64,000 nt of DNA from Herpetosiphon aurantiacus DSM 785 (lineage in GTDB: Bacteria > Chloroflexota > Chloroflexia > Chloroflexales > Herpetosiphonaceae): assembly GCA_000018565.1 (NCBI GenBank), contig CP000875.1:3921199-3985198 (forward strand). The letters are read 5' to 3'. A program made the translations under genes and the position numbers. Positions 51,469 to 59,701 of this stretch are shown one piece after another. Under the pieces are notes generated by a model, which searched no databases, was not told the DNA's origin, and worked only from the letters and a program-made list of their open reading frames with translations. Position 1 is the first letter of the stretch. Each line of letters begins with the position of its first letter.

Positions 51469-53355
51469 ATGGCGCAGTCAGCCCGGTGGCGTGGGTGGTT
51501 TTGGCTTGGTTTAGGCCTAATCTGCCTACTTTGGCCCAACCTAAGTCATGCCCAAAATGCCGATGCCATCACCATCACTATCGATCAAGTTGGCTTTGAT
51601 GCCCAAGGTCATGTAGCGAATGGTGGTTGGTATCCAATTATTACAACGATCGAAAATAGCGGAGCCGACCTTCAAGCCCAAGTTGTGGTTACCACAGGCT
51701 TTGGTCAGGCCGATTTGCTGCAAAATGTCGATTTACCTGGTGGTTCGCGCAAACAAGTGCGTTTACTCATGCGGGCCAATCTCAATCAAACCGTTGTCGA
51801 AATCAAAGTTATTGATGCTCAAGGCAAGCAGTTAGCCCGCAATCGCAGTAATGTGCGGGTACACGATAGCCAAGAAATTTTAGTAGGCGTATTTGGCGGG
51901 CCAGCCTCAAGTTTAGCTGGCGCTTCAGTTCCTGGCCGCCTCACCACGGTGATGCCGCTTGACCCAGCTCAACTGCCAAGCACCGATGGCGAATTGTTTA
52001 ACTTTGCAGCAATCGTGCTCCAAGATGTTCAACCGACTGCCGAGCAGGCCGCCGCTCTCGAACGTTGGGTCGCAACTGGTGGAACATTGATCGTCAGCGG
52101 TGGCCCGAATAGCGCCGAACTGCCCAAAGAACTAGCCTCACTCTTGCCTGCGAGTGTTAGCCGCAGCAATAGTTCGGCGGTGTTAACCACGCTCAATGGG
52201 CGCAATACTCCCGCTTTTGCCCAAATCAACCTACGGGTTAACCAACTTCAACCAACCGCCGATGCTAGCATATTCGGCGTTGGGGCCAATAACGAAGCCT
52301 TAGTGATCAGTCGCAAGCTGGGCATGGGTCAAATCTTAGTCACAGCCTTCAATCCCAGTGACTTACCCGCCGAAGTTAATGATCGGTTGGTTTGGCCAGT
52401 GCTCTTACAACCCCAACTTTACCGCGATTGGAATGTAGCGCTCTCGCCATGGTCAATCCAGATTCGCGGCACTGATCAAAATTTGCCTTCAGTTTTAGGC
52501 TTGATGGGAATTTTGTTTGGCTACATTCTGCTGATTGGCCCGATCAATTACTTTATTTTACGACGTTTGGATCGGCGGGAATGGGCTTGGTTTAGTATTC
52601 CATTGGTTGTACTTGGCTTTGTGGGTATTATGTATTTAGCTGGTGGCGATTTACGTACTGGCAATATCAATGTCACAACGATTAACATTATCGATAGCCA
52701 ACTGGGAGCCGATCAAGGCCGTCTAAGCGTCAATTATGGCTTCAATGCAGGGCGACGCGGCGCATGGAATGGCAGTATTGATGCCAATTTAATTGCTGGC
52801 AACCAACCAATGCAAGGCTTTGGCGATGAGGGTTCGGGCACAATCGAGCAAACCAACGATGGCAAAACCCGCTTGCCCAATTGGCAAAGCAACATCGGCC
52901 AAATGCAAACCCTCGCCGCGATTGGCTCAAGCGCAGTTCCCTACAATTTTGAGGTTAAAGTAGCCAAAGCCAATTCGTGGGAAGGTGCAACCATTACCAA
53001 CCGGAGCGAACGCAAGGTTGAATATGCGATTCTGTTCAATGGCGAAGAAAGTATTATTTTGCCAGCACTCGAACCAGGTGCTTCGATTACGATCGATAAC
53101 AGCCTTGATCGCGTTATGCAAAGCAGCCCCTATCTCAACAACAACGACCAATTAACCCAAGCCCTACAATTGCTCTGGAATGCTGGCAACGAACGCACCA
53201 ACTACAGTGGACTGCCCAAAAATTCGCTGTATACCAAGCCGCATATCACGGTGCTTGATACCGAAGTGCTCAACGAAATTATGGTCGATGGGGTCGCCGC
53301 TCCGCAAAAGAGCAGCAATATCTATAATTTGTATGTTGATTTGGAGCAACGCTGA
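51469..53355 (+). CDS. Secreted/membrane accessory protein of an ABC-2 exporter (GldG-like layout)
   Basis: 628 residues. A signal peptide (about 8-28, ending SHA) is followed by an immunoglobulin-like beta domain, a domain with FAAIVLQDVQPTAEQAAALER and TGGTLIVSGGPNSAELPKEL that resembles the glutamine-amidotransferase-like domain of GldG/DUF4350 proteins, and two membrane segments at about 340-395 (LGLMGILFGYILLIGP; IPLVVLGFVGIMYLA). A C-terminal beta domain ends it. AAGGAG sets the start at 51469. The stop overlaps the ATP-binding gene by one base (TGATG), so it is a coupled component of that transporter. Confidence 0.75.
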   Translation: MAQSARWRGWFWLGLGLICLLWPNLSHAQNADAITITIDQVGFDAQGHVANGGWYPIITTIENSGADLQAQVVVTTGFGQADLLQNVDLPGGSRKQVRLLMRANLNQTVVEIKVIDAQGKQLARNRSNVRVHDSQEILVGVFGGPASSLAGASVPGRLTTVMPLDPAQLPSTDGELFNFAAIVLQDVQPTAEQAAALERWVATGGTLIVSGGPNSAELPKELASLLPASVSRSNSSAVLTTLNGRNTPAFAQINLRVNQLQPTADASIFGVGANNEALVISRKLGMGQILVTAFNPSDLPAEVNDRLVWPVLLQPQLYRDWNVALSPWSIQIRGTDQNLPSVLGLMGILFGYILLIGPINYFILRRLDRREWAWFSIPLVVLGFVGIMYLAGGDLRTGNINVTTINIIDSQLGADQGRLSVNYGFNAGRRGAWNGSIDANLIAGNQPMQGFGDEGSGTIEQTNDGKTRLPNWQSNIGQMQTLAAIGSSAVPYNFEVKVAKANSWEGATITNRSERKVEYAILFNGEESIILPALEPGASITIDNSLDRVMQSSPYLNNNDQLTQALQLLWNAGNERTNYSGLPKNSLYTKPHITVLDTEVLNEIMVDGVAAPQKSSNIYNLYVDLEQR

Positions 53356-54314
53356 TGGAATTGATCGTTGAAACCCACAATTTAACCCAGCGTTTTGGCA
53401 CACACCTAGCGCTCAATCAGGTCAATTTGAGCATTCCCAAAGGCGCGGTCTATGGTTTTATTGGGCCAAATGGCGCTGGGAAAACCACCACCATGCGCAT
53501 TTTGACCACCTTGCTCCAACCAACCGCTGGCGAAGCCTTTGTCAATGGCATTTCGGTGCGCCAAGATCCCGATGCAGTGCGCAAAATGATTGGTTTTATG
53601 CCTGATTATTTTGGGGTTTACGAAAGCATGCGGGTTTGGGAATATCTCGATTTCTTTGCTCATATCTATGGCATCAAACAGCCACGCCGCACGAGTTTGA
53701 TTCAAGAATTATTGCAACTAGTCGATCTGACCGAAAAACACGATAGTTATGTGATGAATCTCAGCCGTGGTATGAAACAGCGCCTCAGTTTGGCCCGCAC
53801 CATGGCCCACGATCCCAGCTTGTTAATTCTCGATGAACCAGCCAGCGGGCTTGACCCTCGTGCCCGAATCGAGCTACGCGAATTACTGCGCGAATTAAGC
53901 CGCATGGGCAAAACGATTATGGTTAGCTCACACATTTTGTCGGAGCTGGCCGAAATGTGTAGCCATATTGGCATTATTGAGCGTGGCACATTGCTGGCAA
54001 GCGGCCCAGTCGAACAAATTATGCAGGATTTACGCCCGCATAAATTGATCGAAGTGCAAGTGCTTGAACGAGCCATGCCAGCCTTGCAAATGCTCAAACA
54101 ACTGCCAACCATCAACGATGTGCATTTAGCCAATGAGCTAGCCGATGATCAGGCAGGCGGCAAATTGGCGATCAACTTCAGTGGCACAGCCGAAGAAAGC
54201 AGCGCAATTTTGAGCAACCTGATCAGCCAAGGCTTTCGGGTCAATCACTTTGCCGAACGCCAATCCGACCTTGAAGAAGTCTTTTTGCATGTGACACAGG
54301 GAGTGGTGGCATGA
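53355..54314 (+). CDS. ABC transporter ATP-binding protein (ABC-2 type)
   Basis: 319 residues. Walker A IGPNGAGKTTTMRIL, signature LSRGMKQRLSLARTM, Walker B LLILDEPASGLDPRA and H-loop VSSHILSEL are intact. The C-terminal 90 residues form the DrrA-type extension. It is coupled to both neighbours (one-base overlap upstream, ATGA 4-base overlap downstream). Together with the preceding GldG-like protein and the following permease it makes an exporter of unknown substrate, as found in gliding or cell-envelope contexts in other phyla. Confidence 0.93.
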   Translation: MELIVETHNLTQRFGTHLALNQVNLSIPKGAVYGFIGPNGAGKTTTMRILTTLLQPTAGEAFVNGISVRQDPDAVRKMIGFMPDYFGVYESMRVWEYLDFFAHIYGIKQPRRTSLIQELLQLVDLTEKHDSYVMNLSRGMKQRLSLARTMAHDPSLLILDEPASGLDPRARIELRELLRELSRMGKTIMVSSHILSELAEMCSHIGIIERGTLLASGPVEQIMQDLRPHKLIEVQVLERAMPALQMLKQLPTINDVHLANELADDQAGGKLAINFSGTAEESSAILSNLISQGFRVNHFAERQSDLEEVFLHVTQGVVA

Positions 54315-55186
54315 AGGCAATTTTGCAAAAGGAATTTCGCTCGTATCTACGTGGCAATCGAGCGTTTACCACCCTCAGCATCTACTTATTCATTCTCAGT
54401 GGCTTGTGTGTGCTGATTTACGCTGGTCAAAGCGAAAGTGGGTTTGTCGATCGCAGTGAGATTGGCTTAAGTTTATATAGCACCGCCGCCGCCGTAGCCT
54501 TGTTTCAGCTGACCTTTTTTGCGCCATCGCTGAATGCTTCATCGTTGGGCAGCGAACGCGATCGCCAAACCATCGACGTGTTGATGGTCACGCCTGTGCG
54601 GCGCTACCAAATCATCTTGGGCAAGCTGATTGCGCCTTGTTTATTCCTCTTTTTGCTTAGTTTAGCCAGCCTGCCAATTGGCGCATTGGCCTTGCTGATT
54701 GGCGGAATCGAAGCCCGCGACCTATGGATTGCCCTAGCGATTCAATTGGTTACAGTTTTGGGCTATGGCAGCATTGGAATTTGGGGAGCTTCGTGGGCTA
54801 AAACCAGCCGTGGTGCAATGATGGCAACCCTTGGCTTAGCATTGGTATTGGCGATTGGGCTGCCGTTACTGGCGATCTTGGTCTTAGCAGTGCTCTCGAA
54901 TGATCAACCATTGTTTGATTCCATCATGAACAATGGCTTTATTCGCAATCTTGGGGTTGTGGCCTTATCGTTCAGCCCGTTTTTCAGCCTGATAATGTGG
55001 ATTCAGAGCGTTACCGATGGTCAAGCAACCACTTGGACTTTAGATCTCCAAGGCCAACTTGGTGGTGGCACAATTTTACAACCATGGGTTATTTCGGTGC
55101 TGCTTTGGCTAGTGCTCATCCCCTTCTTGATTTGGCGTAGCTCCAAGCAATTGCAAAAATCGGTTGCCCATTCGAGCGGCGGCTAG
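54311..55186 (+). CDS. ABC-2 type permease
   Basis: 291 residues with six membrane segments (about 22-40, 60-80, 105-130, 135-165, 170-200, 255-275). Typical points are KEFRSYLRGNRAFTTLSIY at the start and SSLGSERDRQTIDVLMVTPVRR, the cytoplasmic loop of ABC-2 permeases. It overlaps the ATPase gene by 4 bases. It ends with a short basic tail. Codon use is like its neighbours. Confidence 0.92.
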   Translation: MKAILQKEFRSYLRGNRAFTTLSIYLFILSGLCVLIYAGQSESGFVDRSEIGLSLYSTAAAVALFQLTFFAPSLNASSLGSERDRQTIDVLMVTPVRRYQIILGKLIAPCLFLFLLSLASLPIGALALLIGGIEARDLWIALAIQLVTVLGYGSIGIWGASWAKTSRGAMMATLGLALVLAIGLPLLAILVLAVLSNDQPLFDSIMNNGFIRNLGVVALSFSPFFSLIMWIQSVTDGQATTWTLDLQGQLGGGTILQPWVISVLLWLVLIPFLIWRSSKQLQKSVAHSSGG

Positions 55187-55250
55187 CAATCGTTGAGCAG
55201 CGGCATGCCCTATTGCTCATGCCGCTGCTTTCGCGGTACAATTCAGCCAC

Positions 55251-55682
55251 ATGCTGAAATCCAAGGAGGCTGGTATCGCTACACTTGTTGTGATCGAAGA
55301 CCAACCAGATACGCTATTAATTATTCGGAGCACATTGCACCAACAAGGCCATCAATTACACTTCTTCCCCAATGGCCGCGTGGCGACGGCTCAAGCCGTG
55401 CAAGCTCTGCACCCTGCCCTGATTTTGCTCGATGTGCAGTTGCCAGATCAATCGGGCTTCGATTTGATTGGTTCCTTGCGCTCAATAGCTCCCTGCATTG
55501 CCTTGACAGGATTTAGTGATATGAGCATTGTTGAACGTGCCAAGGCTTTGGGCTTTTTTGGTTTTTTAGGTAAGCCAATTCGCCCAGCCTACTTTCCACA
55601 ACAAATTAGCCGTTTGTTGGCTGGCGAAGCGGTTTGGGAACACACGTGGGCAGGCGATGTGCCAGTGCCAATCTTCAGCTAA
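55251..55682 (+). CDS. Single-domain response regulator (receiver)
   Basis: 143 residues if started at ATG 55251. The receiver fold has the acid pair E16-D17, phospho-acceptor D61 in LILLDVQLP, T86 in ALTGFSD and K108 in GKPIRP. No output domain is attached, so it acts through partners. A full AAGGAGG Shine-Dalgarno lies inside the frame at 55263-55269, five bases before an ATC codon (55275) that would begin the protein at fMet-ATLVVIED, the natural start of a receiver domain; see findings. The 3' end overlaps the STAND gene on the other strand by 8 bases. Confidence 0.85.
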   Translation: MLKSKEAGIATLVVIEDQPDTLLIIRSTLHQQGHQLHFFPNGRVATAQAVQALHPALILLDVQLPDQSGFDLIGSLRSIAPCIALTGFSDMSIVERAKALGFFGFLGKPIRPAYFPQQISRLLAGEAVWEHTWAGDVPVPIFS

Positions 55683-57270
55683 ACAGCAATAGAATTTGTT
55701 GTAATTCGCTGCGTTGCTGATCGCTCGCCATACTCATGGCCGAACGCAGCCATAAACGACCCTCGGGGCTTTCATAATGCAGCCAAAACTTCCACAAACC
55801 GCCGACTAACTCCAATAATTGCGTATGCTCATAGATCGCCGCCCATTGCAAACAGCCACGAATCGTTGTGTAGCTCTCGCGCAACAACGAAAGATCGTTC
55901 ATCGGCGTGAGCAATTCGCCATGATCTTTGGCGCGTTCGATCGTTTGCTCCCAGCGTTGCAAAATCTGCTTAATTTCATTGGCCCAATATTGGGTAAATT
56001 CCAGCATCAATTGATGATAGACATCGCGTTCGAGCGCTACTTGCCGAGCGTAGAGCCTAATCACAATTGGCATACTAAACCGCGTTTCGCCACGGCTATC
56101 GACACTGCCCTCTAAACACGATGCATCAACCAAACCGCTAGCCACCCGCCAATTGACTTTAAAGGCTTGGGTTGCTTGGGCCAAGCTAAAATGATGTTCA
56201 AATAGTGCTAAGCGGAGGCAAGCAGCTTGAACATCATCATGCAACAACGAAAACGTATACTCAACCATTTGGCGCAAGGTGCGATGCGAGGCCGAGCCAT
56301 TCGCCAACGATTCGATCTCCAGCATTTCGACGTTGGTCATGGCCAAAATATCGTTGAGCGAAACCAACAACAATTGTGAAGCGGCAATTTCAATCGCCAA
56401 GGGATGCCCCGCCAACCGCTGGACAATTTGCTCAGTTTGACGGCGCTCAACCTGACGGTTCAAATCGCGAGCACGTTGCTCAAACAACAAAATGCCTTCT
56501 TCGAGGCTCAAGGCTGGCACGGGAAAGCGTCGTTCGCCATTGATGCTCAAGGCAATTTGCGTGGTGGTAATAATCGAAATATTGCCAAAATTGAGCAATG
56601 GCAGCAGCATCTCAGCAACTGCCCGAATATGCTCACAATTATCGATAATCAAGACCGTGCGGCGATTGGATTGCTGAATATAACTGGTTAAATCGGCTTT
56701 CGGGTCGCCGAGCCAGCGATTAAGCAAGGCATGCCAGCTATCATGCACCGTATATTCATTGCGTAAATCGATAAAAACGACTTCTTGGGCAAAGCCAGCA
56801 TTAGCAATATAGCTAGCGAGGGCAATCGCGAGGCGGGTTTTGCCGATCCCACCAATGCCATGCAAGGTTACTAGGCGATATTCGCGGCAAAGCTCAAGCA
56901 ACTCTTGCAACACTGCTTGGCGGCCAACCAACGGCGTAAGCGGAATCGGCAGACCAATGATCGTGGTAGGACGCAGGCTAGGCAGATGATCGAGCAAATG
57001 GCGTAATTGCTCATAAAAACGGCCACGTTTGGCATAGTAGGTGCTATCGGCCATATTAAGATTTGCAGCTTTTTGGCTTTCTGTGGTATAACGATTTACC
57101 TGCTGTTCAAAGAAGGCAAGTGCATCAACATCGTGGCTCATGCCATCGCGCAACGTTTGCACAACTACCTGCCGACCACCATGATTATCGACCCACTGCT
57201 GCAACGTTTGCGATAACATCTCGCCGCGGAGTAATTGGCGGAGCATTTTATTTGGCCAAGGATGTGGCAT
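55675..57270 (-). CDS. STAND/NB-ARC ATPase without LuxR output domain
   Basis: 531 residues. The N-terminal 105 residues are helical (RQLLRGEMLSQTLQQWVD). An NB-ARC ATPase follows with Walker A GIGGIGKT (138-145), Walker B RTVLIIDNCEH (about 205-213) and LAGHPLAIEIAASQLL as the GLPL-type motif; a helical winged-helix region and an incomplete TPR-like C-terminus complete it. Such signal-transduction ATPases usually carry a C-terminal LuxR domain or long repeats; neither is present. GAGGG lies 8 bases before the ATG at 57270. The start codon overlaps that of the HTH gene by two bases. Confidence 0.82.
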   Translation of the reverse strand: MPHPWPNKMLRQLLRGEMLSQTLQQWVDNHGGRQVVVQTLRDGMSHDVDALAFFEQQVNRYTTESQKAANLNMADSTYYAKRGRFYEQLRHLLDHLPSLRPTTIIGLPIPLTPLVGRQAVLQELLELCREYRLVTLHGIGGIGKTRLAIALASYIANAGFAQEVVFIDLRNEYTVHDSWHALLNRWLGDPKADLTSYIQQSNRRTVLIIDNCEHIRAVAEMLLPLLNFGNISIITTTQIALSINGERRFPVPALSLEEGILLFEQRARDLNRQVERRQTEQIVQRLAGHPLAIEIAASQLLLVSLNDILAMTNVEMLEIESLANGSASHRTLRQMVEYTFSLLHDDVQAACLRLALFEHHFSLAQATQAFKVNWRVASGLVDASCLEGSVDSRGETRFSMPIVIRLYARQVALERDVYHQLMLEFTQYWANEIKQILQRWEQTIERAKDHGELLTPMNDLSLLRESYTTIRGCLQWAAIYEHTQLLELVGGLWKFWLHYESPEGRLWLRSAMSMASDQQRSELQQILLLFS

Positions 57271-57526
57271 GGAACAGCCCTCTGGTCTAACCTACGACCC
57301 ACCAGCCAGCCAACTGCTCTCCTTGCAGCAGGCGGCGGCCTATACCCGTGAATATTACCCGGCTCAATCGCTCACCGAAGGCACCTTGCGCGTTTACCTT
57401 AATAAAGGTAAAATCCGTGGCATCAAACTTGATCGCTATTGGTACACAACGGCAGCTGAGCTTGAGCGCTATCTTTCTCAACCAACATCAGCCACAATCA
57501 CCCAACCCTCAGTTACGGATTCGTAA
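57269..57526 (+). CDS. Small helix-turn-helix (excisionase/MerR-like) protein
   Basis: 85 residues. The segment LLSLQQAAAYTREYYPAQ with EGTLRVYLNKGKIRGIKLDR and YWYTTAAELERYLSQ has the pattern of HTH_17/excisionase-type DNA-binding domains, with an insertion in the helix-turn-helix loop. The start is ATG 57269 with AAGGA 6 bases upstream. This start overlaps the STAND ATPase start codon by two bases, so the two genes share a regulatory region lying within each other's coding sequence. It could autoregulate the pair. No integrase is nearby. Confidence 0.7.
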   Translation: MEQPSGLTYDPPASQLLSLQQAAAYTREYYPAQSLTEGTLRVYLNKGKIRGIKLDRYWYTTAAELERYLSQPTSATITQPSVTDS

Positions 57527-57780
57527 TTTCTCCAAGATTCTCCCGCCAAACTCTAGACACAATAAAGAGAGATATTGCACTCTCTTGGTTTGATTGTATG
57601 CTATCGTAGCATTATCGACGATTAATTCAACCAACAACTTAATAAAGCACCGAGCCAGTGCGAATGTGGTTGCGCATAGCATCATTATATCCGACTATCG
57701 ATTTCAACGAACAGTCTGTGCTAGGCAAATAGCCAAATTCAAGCGTCGCAGCACTCCATCGGTCACCACTAGGAGGTCTC
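57527..57780. other. Gap between the HTH gene and the small ORF
   Basis: Contains a 7-bp hairpin (AAGAGAG at 57565-57571 with CTCTCTT at 57580-57586) that could weakly terminate the HTH gene. A frame with a TTG start runs from 57594 to 57806 but has no ribosome binding site and no family signal. The rest shows nothing recognisable. Confidence 0.4.
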
Positions 57781-57960
57781 ATGGTCGCCAGCCGTGCGCT
57801 CTGTAGCTGTAGAGGGCTACATTGCCAGCCATTGCAAACCCACAGTGGCCGTTGTAACACTGTTACACCAGCCGCCATCAATCTATCGTCAACGCTTGTG
57901 GGAGAGAAGAACAATGGAGTAGGTTGGAAGAATGCCAATAGTCCGCTTGTGGGAGCCTAG
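57781..57960 (+). CDS. Possible 59-codon small protein with four Cys near the N-terminus
   Basis: A frame from ATG 57781 to TAG 57960 is preceded by a perfect AGGAGG (57771-57776, 4-base spacer). The product starts MVASRALCSCRGLHCQPLQ, has Cys at 8, 10, 15 and 25, and ends in NSPLVGA; there is no signal peptide or hydrophobic segment. It lies alone between the HTH gene and trxA. The strong ribosome binding site is the main support; the family is unknown and the frame may be spurious. Confidence 0.4.
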   Translation: MVASRALCSCRGLHCQPLQTHSGRCNTVTPAAINLSSTLVGEKNNGVGWKNANSPLVGA

Positions 57961-57981
57961 ATAATTTACCGAGGAAGAATA

Positions 57982-58017
57982 AACAGGCAGGCCGCCGTGA
58001 GAAGCAGCCTGCCTGTT
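57982..58017 (-). terminator. Intrinsic terminator of trxA
   Basis: An 11-bp perfect stem (AACAGGCAGGC at 57982-57992, complement at 58007-58017) lies 6 bases past the trxA stop and is followed on the minus strand by TTATTCTT. Confidence 0.82.
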
Positions 58018-58022
58018 ATCAT

Positions 58023-58364
58023 TTAACGCCCAAGCAGCTGTTGCACACGTTGCTCGAACGCAGCTTCGCTCATCGCCCCAATCCAGCGATCAACCTCTTG
58101 ACCATGCTGAAATACCACCATTGTGGGCAAACCACGCACACCTAAACGGCTGGCATATTGCACGTCTTCGTCGGTATTGATTTTGGCAACCACAATTTCG
58201 CCTGCATAGCGCTGTGCCAACTTGGCCAAAATTGGCGCAATCACGCGGCAATGCCCACACCAAGGTGCCCAAAAATCGACAATGACTGGCGTATCCGATT
58301 GCAATACCTGCGTTTCAAAGCTGGCATCGCTAACCTGAACTGGCTGATCAATCACGGTTTGCAT
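58023..58364 (-). CDS. trxA: Thioredoxin with WCGHC active site
   Basis: 113 residues from ATG 58364 (GGAGG 8 bases upstream); an earlier in-frame ATG at 58379 is not favoured. The thioredoxin fold has the buried D30 in VIVDFW, active site W35-C36-G37-H38-C39 and cis-Pro P80 in GLPT. Most thioredoxins have CGPC; CGHC is seen in more oxidising relatives such as PDI, so the redox potential may be raised. It is divergent from a MerR-family gene, and its own promoter has the 19-base spacer typical of MerR control. Confidence 0.92.
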   Translation of the reverse strand: MQTVIDQPVQVSDASFETQVLQSDTPVIVDFWAPWCGHCRVIAPILAKLAQRYAGEIVVAKINTDEDVQYASRLGVRGLPTMVVFQHGQEVDRWIGAMSEAAFEQRVQQLLGR

Positions 58365-58415
58365 GAACGCGACCTCCACTTGACAGCTATTGCATGATTA
58401 CAGTAGCTCGTTGGC

Positions 58416-58446
58416 AGTCTACAAGTTCAAGTTAACTGGAAGTCAA
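58416..58446 (-). promoter_or_regulatory. MerR-type promoter of trxA with operator dyad
   Basis: On the minus strand TTGACT (58446-58441) and TAGACT (58421-58416) are separated by 19 bases, the over-long spacing characteristic of MerR-activated promoters. The spacer holds TTCAAGTTAACTGGAA (58426-58441, overlapping the -35 by one base), a 16-bp dyad with one mismatch. Confidence 0.65.
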
Positions 58447-58469
58447 GCAGCAATTTCAGGGGTCGGCAT

Positions 58470-58865
58470 ATGCAACAACTGAGCATCAGTATGGTCGCCA
58501 AACAGGCGGGCATCAAAGCCTCAACCATTCGTTATTATGAAGAAATTAATCTATTGCCGCCTGCTGCTCGCCAGAATGGTCGGCGTTATTACGATCAACA
58601 GATTTTCGAGCGTTTAGCGTTTATTCGCACAACCCAACGCCTTGGCTTTAGCCTCAACGAAATTCAATTGCTATTTCAACATGAACAGCAACAGGCTCCG
58701 TTAGCAGGCTTATGGCGGCAATTAGCCAAGCAAAAGTTGGCCGATCTCAGCCAATTGCTCGAACAAGCCAGCCATGTGCAACAATTACTCCAGCGCGGGC
58801 TACGTTGTCGCTGCGCCACCCTTGAAATGTGTGTCCATTGTGTGTTACAACATTGTCAAGATTAA
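58470..58865 (+). CDS. MerR-family redox- or metal-sensing regulator
   Basis: 131 residues. The winged HTH has SMVAKQAGIKASTIRYYEE and LPPAARQNGRRYYDQQ, then a dimerisation helix (GFSLNEIQLLFQH, residues 59-71, through QLLQRG). The C-terminus is Cys-rich (C113, C115, C121, C124, C129; LRCRCATLEMC), as in sensors of thiol state or soft metal ions such as SoxR or CueR relatives, without matching either exactly. The divergent trxA has a MerR-type promoter, so this regulator very probably controls trxA and itself. Confidence 0.88.
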   Translation: MQQLSISMVAKQAGIKASTIRYYEEINLLPPAARQNGRRYYDQQIFERLAFIRTTQRLGFSLNEIQLLFQHEQQQAPLAGLWRQLAKQKLADLSQLLEQASHVQQLLQRGLRCRCATLEMCVHCVLQHCQD

Positions 58866-58935
58866 ATCGTGAAACCTTTTGATACTGTGTCTACGTATAA
58901 CGCCTTAACAAATCGATCAACTTAGGAGGATGTGC

Positions 58936-59700
58936 ATGTTCCGTAAATTGCTCGCCAGCGTTGGTATTGGCAATGCTCGTATCGAAACCCATCTCCACAA
59001 TAATACAACCGCTCCAGGTGGCACGATCACTGGCGAAGTGCATATTATGGGCGGTGATGTCGAACAAGATATCGAGGCACTGTATTTGTTTTTGGTCGCT
59101 CGCTATACCCGCGAGTACGACGATAGCAAAATAACCCAAGATCACACGATTGGGCAATATCCACTGACGCAGCGGTTTCAGCTTCAACCAGGCGCTCAAC
59201 AACGCATTCCCTTTAGCATTAATTTGCCGCTCGATACGCCCTTGACCATGGGCCATCAACCGGTCTTTATTCGCACTGGTTTATCGATCAGTGGCGGGGT
59301 CGATGCAGGTGATGTTGATCAATTGCAGATTCAGCCGCATCCTTCGCAAGCAACGATTATTCAGGCCATCCAACAAATTGGCTTCCAACTTTATACCGTG
59401 CATAACGAATACAATTCACGCTGGCGCGGCCCCTATCCATTTGTGCAAGAGCTTGAATTCAAGCCTTATGGCCACCAAAGTTTCCATATCGAAGAATTAG
59501 AGGTTGTGCTCGATTTGCAAGATTATGGGGTCGATGTCTATTTGGAAATCGACAAGCGTTTGCATGGCTTTGCTAAGCTGTTTGCCGATTTTGATCTCAA
59601 CGAGCGTTACGCGAAGTTGACCTTTACCCATGCCGATATTCAACGCCCTGATTTGGCCCATATCATCAGCCAAACCATCCAATCGCGCATGCGCCACTAA
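58936..59700 (+). CDS. Spo0M (SpoOM) family protein
   Basis: 254 residues, cytoplasmic, with the arrestin-like double beta-sandwich of Spo0M: MFRKLLASVGIGNARIETHL, PGGTITGEVHIMGGD, DIEALYLFLVARY and FSINLPLDTPLT. In Bacillus, Spo0M influences sporulation and cytoskeletal processes; here its role is unknown. AGGAGG ends directly at 58929, so the ATG at 58930 is too close and the ATG at 58936 (6-base spacing) is chosen. A family C repeat follows the stop. Confidence 0.9.
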   Translation: MFRKLLASVGIGNARIETHLHNNTTAPGGTITGEVHIMGGDVEQDIEALYLFLVARYTREYDDSKITQDHTIGQYPLTQRFQLQPGAQQRIPFSINLPLDTPLTMGHQPVFIRTGLSISGGVDAGDVDQLQIQPHPSQATIIQAIQQIGFQLYTVHNEYNSRWRGPYPFVQELEFKPYGHQSFHIEELEVVLDLQDYGVDVYLEIDKRLHGFAKLFADFDLNERYAKLTFTHADIQRPDLAHIISQTIQSRMRH

Positions 59701-59701
59701 T

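Noticed and set aside
57594-57806. 70-codon frame in the gap before trxA
   Set aside because: TTG start, no ribosome binding site, basic composition without motif; overlaps the better-supported 59-codon frame.
57639-57938. 99-codon minus-strand frame opposite the small Cys-containing ORF
   Set aside because: TTG start and no ribosome binding site; composition not protein-like.
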